Shown here piece by piece: positions 39,534 through 43,078 of a stretch of DNA of 43,078 nt. The translations under genes and the position numbers were made by a program. The notes below the pieces were generated by a model. That model was not told the DNA's origin and searched no databases. It saw nothing but the letters and a program-made list of their open reading frames with translations. The stretch is from IMG/VR virus record IMGVR_UViG_3300043446_000524, positions 1-43,078 of that record. The stretch is one strand, 5' to 3'. The number at the start of each line of letters is the position of its first letter. Position 1 is the first letter of the stretch. Origin of the DNA: a virus.

Positions 39534-40294
39534 CTACATCCGGCTCAACCGACTTTAATCTTGAGTTTGTAGATATAGCCGAAGAAGCCTTTGAAAGGGC
39601 TGGTCGGGAGATGCGCTCTGGCTACGACCTGCGTACTGCACGTCGTTCGATGAACCTGCTAACCATTGAGTGGGCAAATCGTGGCATCAATATGTGGACG
39701 ATTGAGCAGGGCACGAAGAATTTGGTACAGGGCACTGCGACGTACGATTTACCGGACGACACCATTGACTTGCTTGAGCACGTCATAAGAACAGGAGCTG
39801 GCAATGTTTCTACGCAAGCTGACCTCACACTTACCCGGATTAGTGTCTCCACCTACGCCACAATCCCAAACAAGCTTTCTCAAGCGCGACCGATACAAAT
39901 TTACATCAGCAGGAACTCTGGAGCCACGTACCCCGCCACCAGCAGCTATTCTCCGGGTGCAAACGCACACCCCCAATTCACAGTTTGGCCTGTCCCTGAC
40001 CAAGGCACTGAAGCCGCGCCGTACTATCAAGTAGTTTACTGGCGTATGCGTCGAGTACAAGATGCAGGTGACGGTATTCAAACCCCTGATATGCCCTTTC
40101 GTTTTTTACCTTGTATTACCGCAGGATTGGCGTATTACATTGCACAAAAAATCCCTGAGGGGCAAGAGCGCATCCCTTTACTAAAAGCTTCTTATGAAGA
40201 GCAGTGGAATTTTGCTGCTGGGGAAGACCGTGAAAAAGCGGCAGTTCGTTTTGTTCCACGACGGATGTATGTAGGTAATACTGGGAGCTTCTGA
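39530..40294 (+). CDS. Head-tail adaptor (P22 gp4-like)
   Basis: 254 residues: FERAGREMRSGYDLRTARRS, LLTIEWANRGINMWTIEQGT, TATYDLPDDTIDLLEHVIRT and FRFLPCITAGLAYYIAQKIP. This helical-plus-beta pattern is that of adaptor proteins that bind under the portal in podoviruses. It points to a short-tailed virion. Confidence 0.75.
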   Translation: MTTSGSTDFNLEFVDIAEEAFERAGREMRSGYDLRTARRSMNLLTIEWANRGINMWTIEQGTKNLVQGTATYDLPDDTIDLLEHVIRTGAGNVSTQADLTLTRISVSTYATIPNKLSQARPIQIYISRNSGATYPATSSYSPGANAHPQFTVWPVPDQGTEAAPYYQVVYWRMRRVQDAGDGIQTPDMPFRFLPCITAGLAYYIAQKIPEGQERIPLLKASYEEQWNFAAGEDREKAAVRFVPRRMYVGNTGSF

Positions 40295-40722
40295 TGCCCA
40301 ATCAGTTTGCTGCTGGTAAATATGCTATCGCACAGTGCGATAGATGTAATTTTAGATTTAAGTTAAAGCAGCTAAAGTCATTGGTGATAAAGACCAAGAA
40401 TGTCAATATTCTTGTCTGCCCTGAATGTTGGGAACCTGATCAACCGCAGTTACAGCTTGGCATGTATCCGGTGTACGATCCGCAAGCTATACGTAACCCA
40501 AGAGTAGACTCAAACTCTTACCGACAAGCAGGGCTTAATGGATTACGCGTCGAACCTGTTAACAATGATTCTAGCCAAGATGAATTAGGTACGATTACAA
40601 TGGGTAGTCGAATTATTCAATGGGGGTGGAACCCTATTGGTGGTTCAAGATCGTTTGATGCTGCGCTAACGCCAAATGATTTAGTAGCGCAGGGTTTGGT
40701 TAATTCTGTCACCGTGTCATAG
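40294..40722 (+). CDS. Zinc-ribbon virion-region protein
   Basis: 142 residues. CDRC near residue 15 and CPEC near residue 42 form a zinc ribbon; the C-terminal half (NPIGGSRSFDAALTPNDLVA) is probably extended. A TGATG overlap couples it to the adaptor gene. Likely a neck component, role unknown. Confidence 0.6.
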   Translation: MPNQFAAGKYAIAQCDRCNFRFKLKQLKSLVIKTKNVNILVCPECWEPDQPQLQLGMYPVYDPQAIRNPRVDSNSYRQAGLNGLRVEPVNNDSSQDELGTITMGSRIIQWGWNPIGGSRSFDAALTPNDLVAQGLVNSVTVS

Positions 40723-40731
40723 GAGTAAATG

Positions 40732-40911
40732 ATGGATAAGAAAGACTTAGCGCAAGACAAAAAGATGATTGCTGGTGCCGTGCATAAGCATGAAAAAGCC
40801 AAGCATAAAGGTCAGCCACTTACTAAGCTCAAAAAGGGTGGTCCTACTGGCATGGATATGCGTAAAATGGGGCGTAACATGGCACGTGCGCGTAATCAGG
40901 GGATGCGGTAA
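40732..40911 (+). CDS. Small basic protein
   Basis: 59 residues: MDKKDLAQDKKMIAGAVHKH, then KAKHKGQPLTKLKKGG and an Arg/Met-rich tail. AGGAG upstream; ATG at 40729 is an alternative start. Typical cationic small protein of this phage type. Confidence 0.7.
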   Translation: MDKKDLAQDKKMIAGAVHKHEKAKHKGQPLTKLKKGGPTGMDMRKMGRNMARARNQGMR

Positions 40912-41174
40912 TGGCTAAATACTCCATGAAAAAAGATGGTAAAGAAGTCGGCCCTGCGTCAGTCTACGCTGAGCCACACACGATGAAGGGGCAGAAAACT
41001 AAGGTTGAAGCTAACCCCGGAAGTGGGCCTGACCATAGTGACTCAAACACGGTCGCTATGAGCGTTGGTACTTACACAAACAAGTTAGACAAGCCTGTTA
41101 AAACCTCTGGTATCAAAATGCGTGGGGCTGGGGCAGCTACTAAAGGTTTTATGTCTAGGGGACCAATGGCGTGA
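40911..41174 (+). CDS. Small basic protein with GIKMRGAGAATKG ending
   Basis: 87 residues. The C-terminus GIKMRGAGAATKGFMSRG is a strongly conserved tail in many aquatic phage proteins; the rest is polar and probably disordered. TAATG link to the gene before, GTGA link to the gene after. Confidence 0.75.
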   Translation: MAKYSMKKDGKEVGPASVYAEPHTMKGQKTKVEANPGSGPDHSDSNTVAMSVGTYTNKLDKPVKTSGIKMRGAGAATKGFMSRGPMA

Positions 41175-41884
41175 ACTACACGGAATTAAAAAAGGCGATT
41201 CGCGGGTACGTTGAAAACGACTTCCCAACGATTACCTTTTCTGATTCAGTTACGACATTTACGTCGGACGAACAGATTGCTACATTTGTTAAACAAGCTG
41301 AGCAACGTATTTTTAATTCCGTTCAATTTCCATCAATTCGTAAAAATGTAACAGGAACATGCACTTCGGGTAACAGGTATTTACAGTGTCCTTCTGATTT
41401 TCTTGCTCCGTACAGTATGGCAATTATTGACAGTACGGGGCGGTATTACTACTTGTTAAATAAAGACGTTAATTTTATTCGTGAGGCTTACCCTGTTCCT
41501 ACAGGGACAGGAAACACAGGACGCCCAAGGCATTACGCTATTTTTGGTCCTTATGTATCTGGCGCTACGGTTTCCGATGAACTTTCATTTATATTAGGTC
41601 CAACACCGGATCTTTCGTATTCTGTAGAACTTCATTATTACTATTATCCAGAGTCCATTACAGTAGCCTCAGACGGGCAGACATGGCTTGGGGATAACTT
41701 TGATTCTGTACTTTTGTACGGTGCTTTGCGTGAAGGCTATATGTTTATCAAAGCCGAGCAAGATCTTATGGCAAAAGTTGAAGAAAAGTACAGTGAAGCC
41801 TTAGCACTTGCTAAGCGCCTTGGAGATGGTATGGATAGGCAGGATGCTTATCGGTCAGGACAATACCGGCAAACGGTAACTTAA
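41171..41884 (+). CDS. Second adaptor / neck protein (SU10-adaptor-like)
   Basis: 237 residues: YTELKKAIRGYVENDFPTIT, FVKQAEQRIFNSVQFPSIRK, YLQCPSDFLAPYSMAII and LHYYYYPESI, then a C-terminal helical region. This is the pattern of adaptor proteins that extend the portal in SU10-type podoviruses. Starts at a GTG overlapping the previous stop. Confidence 0.75.
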   Translation: MNYTELKKAIRGYVENDFPTITFSDSVTTFTSDEQIATFVKQAEQRIFNSVQFPSIRKNVTGTCTSGNRYLQCPSDFLAPYSMAIIDSTGRYYYLLNKDVNFIREAYPVPTGTGNTGRPRHYAIFGPYVSGATVSDELSFILGPTPDLSYSVELHYYYYPESITVASDGQTWLGDNFDSVLLYGALREGYMFIKAEQDLMAKVEEKYSEALALAKRLGDGMDRQDAYRSGQYRQTVT

Positions 41885-41885
41885 T

Positions 41886-42314
41886 ATGGCAATCTACCAA
41901 ACCATGTGCACAAGCTTTAAGGCGGAAGTTGCCCAAGCTTTGCATAACTTTACGACGGGGACAGGAAATGTTTTTAAACTTGCCCTTTACACAGCCAGCG
42001 CTAATCTTGGTCCCGAAACAACTGTGTACACAACGTCAGGTGAATCCAGTGGAACCAACTATTCCGCTGGAGGAATTGCACTCACAAACATCACGCCAAC
42101 TACGTCAGGAACAACAGGGTATTGGTCGTTTGAAGATGCCACTTTTTCAAACGTTACTCTTACGTGCGCAGGGGCGTTGATTTACAATTCTACTAACGGT
42201 AATCGTGCAGTTTGTGTTTTAAACTTCGGTTCTACGGTAACAAAAACCGGTCAAAATTTGACCATAACTTTCCCGCCTATGGGCGCAACCGAGTCTGTTT
42301 TGAGGATTTCATAA
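41886..42314 (+). CDS. Virion structural protein (neck/tail)
   Basis: 142 residues, Thr/Gly/Ser-rich beta protein (FKLALYTASANLGPETTVYT). Proteins like this form beta-sandwich rings or fibre bases. One-base TAATG overlap with the next gene. Confidence 0.6.
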   Translation: MAIYQTMCTSFKAEVAQALHNFTTGTGNVFKLALYTASANLGPETTVYTTSGESSGTNYSAGGIALTNITPTTSGTTGYWSFEDATFSNVTLTCAGALIYNSTNGNRAVCVLNFGSTVTKTGQNLTITFPPMGATESVLRIS

Positions 42315-42886
42315 TGGAACAAGCAAAGACAAAAGATGTCGTATCAAGTGGATTAATTGCCCGTCCCGCACAAGAAGAATTTGCTCGTGCAATGGGTAAG
42401 TATTTTTTTGAATGTTACGACAAAGATGGCAATCTTAAATGGGTTGCTGAGTCCAAAAATCTTGTGGTCAATGTTGGCCTCCAATACATGGCTGGCACGT
42501 CGCTTGATGGCGCTACTTCAAGAATTACTTCTTGGTATATCGGTCTTTATGGCGCAGGTGCATCTAATACCCCCGCCGCAGGCGATACCATGTCGTCACA
42601 TGCTGGCTGGACGGAGAACACAACGTACAGTAATGCAACGCGTCCTGCGGCTACGTTTGCTGCTGCAACCACAGCTAATCCTTCAGTTGTGACAAACACA
42701 GCAAGTAAAGCATCATTCAATATTAACGGTACAACAACTGTTGGCGGCGCTTTTTTAACAAGTGACAGCACTAAAGGTGGCACAACAGGTACGTTATTTT
42801 CTGCTTCTGACTTTACTGGTGGAGATCGTTCGGTAGTTAGCGGAGATGTTCTTCAAGTAACGTATCAATTTAGTTTGTCAGCGTAA
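42314..42886 (+). CDS. Virion structural protein (tail)
   Basis: 190 residues from the ATG at 42314; a longer frame upstream only shadows the previous gene. YFFECYDKDGNLKWVAESKN leads into WYIGLYGAGASNTPAAGDTM, typical of tail-spike or tail-tip-associated beta proteins. Unknown specific function. Confidence 0.6.
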   Translation: MEQAKTKDVVSSGLIARPAQEEFARAMGKYFFECYDKDGNLKWVAESKNLVVNVGLQYMAGTSLDGATSRITSWYIGLYGAGASNTPAAGDTMSSHAGWTENTTYSNATRPAATFAAATTANPSVVTNTASKASFNINGTTTVGGAFLTSDSTKGGTTGTLFSASDFTGGDRSVVSGDVLQVTYQFSLSA

Positions 42887-43078
42887 TGGCTTTTGTTGTC
42901 GCGGACCGAGTACAAGAAACTACAACTAGCACCGGCACAGGAACAATAACTTTAGCCGGTGCGGTTACGGGGTTTCAATCGTTTGCCGCTGTAGGTAACG
43001 GCAATACAACTTTTTATACCATCGCTGACCAATCTGGGTCCAATTGGGAAGTTGGTATAGGAACTTACACTTCTTCCG
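42886..43078 (+). CDS. Tail protein, 3' truncated at the window edge
   Basis: 64 codons are visible, beginning MAFVVADRVQETTTSTGTGT and continuing GAVTGFQSFAAVGNGNTTFY. This N-terminal beta motif is common in phage tail-fibre or tail-tip proteins. The frame runs off the right edge. Confidence 0.6.
   Translation, partial: MAFVVADRVQETTTSTGTGTITLAGAVTGFQSFAAVGNGNTTFYTIADQSGSNWEVGIGTYTSS

Overview
The window carries part of a tailed double-stranded DNA phage genome (Caudoviricetes). The evidence is a run of rightward virion genes (terminase, portal, scaffold, major capsid protein, adaptors) and a long leftward block of replication and accessory genes. I see no integrase, repressor/excisionase pair, phage RNA polymerase, tRNA, or recognisable lysin, so a virulent phage using host RNA polymerase fits best. 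The host cannot be named from sequence alone. The gene families (GroES-like protein next to the portal, DUF3310- and DUF551-like proteins, strings of small basic virion-region proteins) are typical of phages of aquatic Gram-negative bacteria.

Layout. (1) 1-5562, rightward: the 3' part of a giant polyvalent virion protein whose 5' end lies outside the window; a bidirectional terminator follows. (2) 28120 down to 5703, leftward: one long, tightly packed early/middle block, with many ATGA overlaps. In transcription order it holds small unknown genes, a zinc-ribbon/AT-hook protein, a MoxR-type AAA ATPase / DUF3150-like / HExxH-VWA cassette with its own promoter, an array of small accessory genes, then replication genes: VRR-NUC nuclease, family A DNA polymerase, HExxH protein, Cas4/RecB-like nuclease, HNH protein, SNF2-like helicase, probable SSB, HTH protein, a possible clamp-binding peptide, and an AEP primase-helicase. 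(3) 28151-28800: the divergent control region, with five 16-bp iterons, a perfect-consensus leftward promoter with a palindrome over its -35 box, and leader terminators. (4) 28801 to the right edge, rightward: terS, terL, portal, zinc-finger protein, GroES-like protein, scaffold, capsid-associated proteins, major capsid protein, terminator, then small basic proteins, adaptors and neck/tail proteins. Both window edges lie in rightward virion genes, so the two ends may join in a circular or circularly permuted genome.

How it may work together (inference). Host sigma70 polymerase fires the leftward promoters at about 28.6 kb and 24.9 kb. A palindromic operator family (GTAGAC-N5-GTCTAC and related ATGTCAA/TTGACAT sites) may coordinate the leftward units. 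The replisome is phage-encoded except for a clamp; two small proteins carry QLxLF-type motifs that could recruit the host sliding clamp. The most unusual elements are the AAA/VWA-metallopeptidase cassette with its dedicated promoter, the palindrome family with co-varying arms, the mutually exclusive hairpins at 27423-27461, the two candidate origin regions, and the giant polyvalent protein with zincin-like and ADP-ribosyltransferase-like segments. Several genes shorter than 60 codons were found by reading overlaps and ribosome binding sites.
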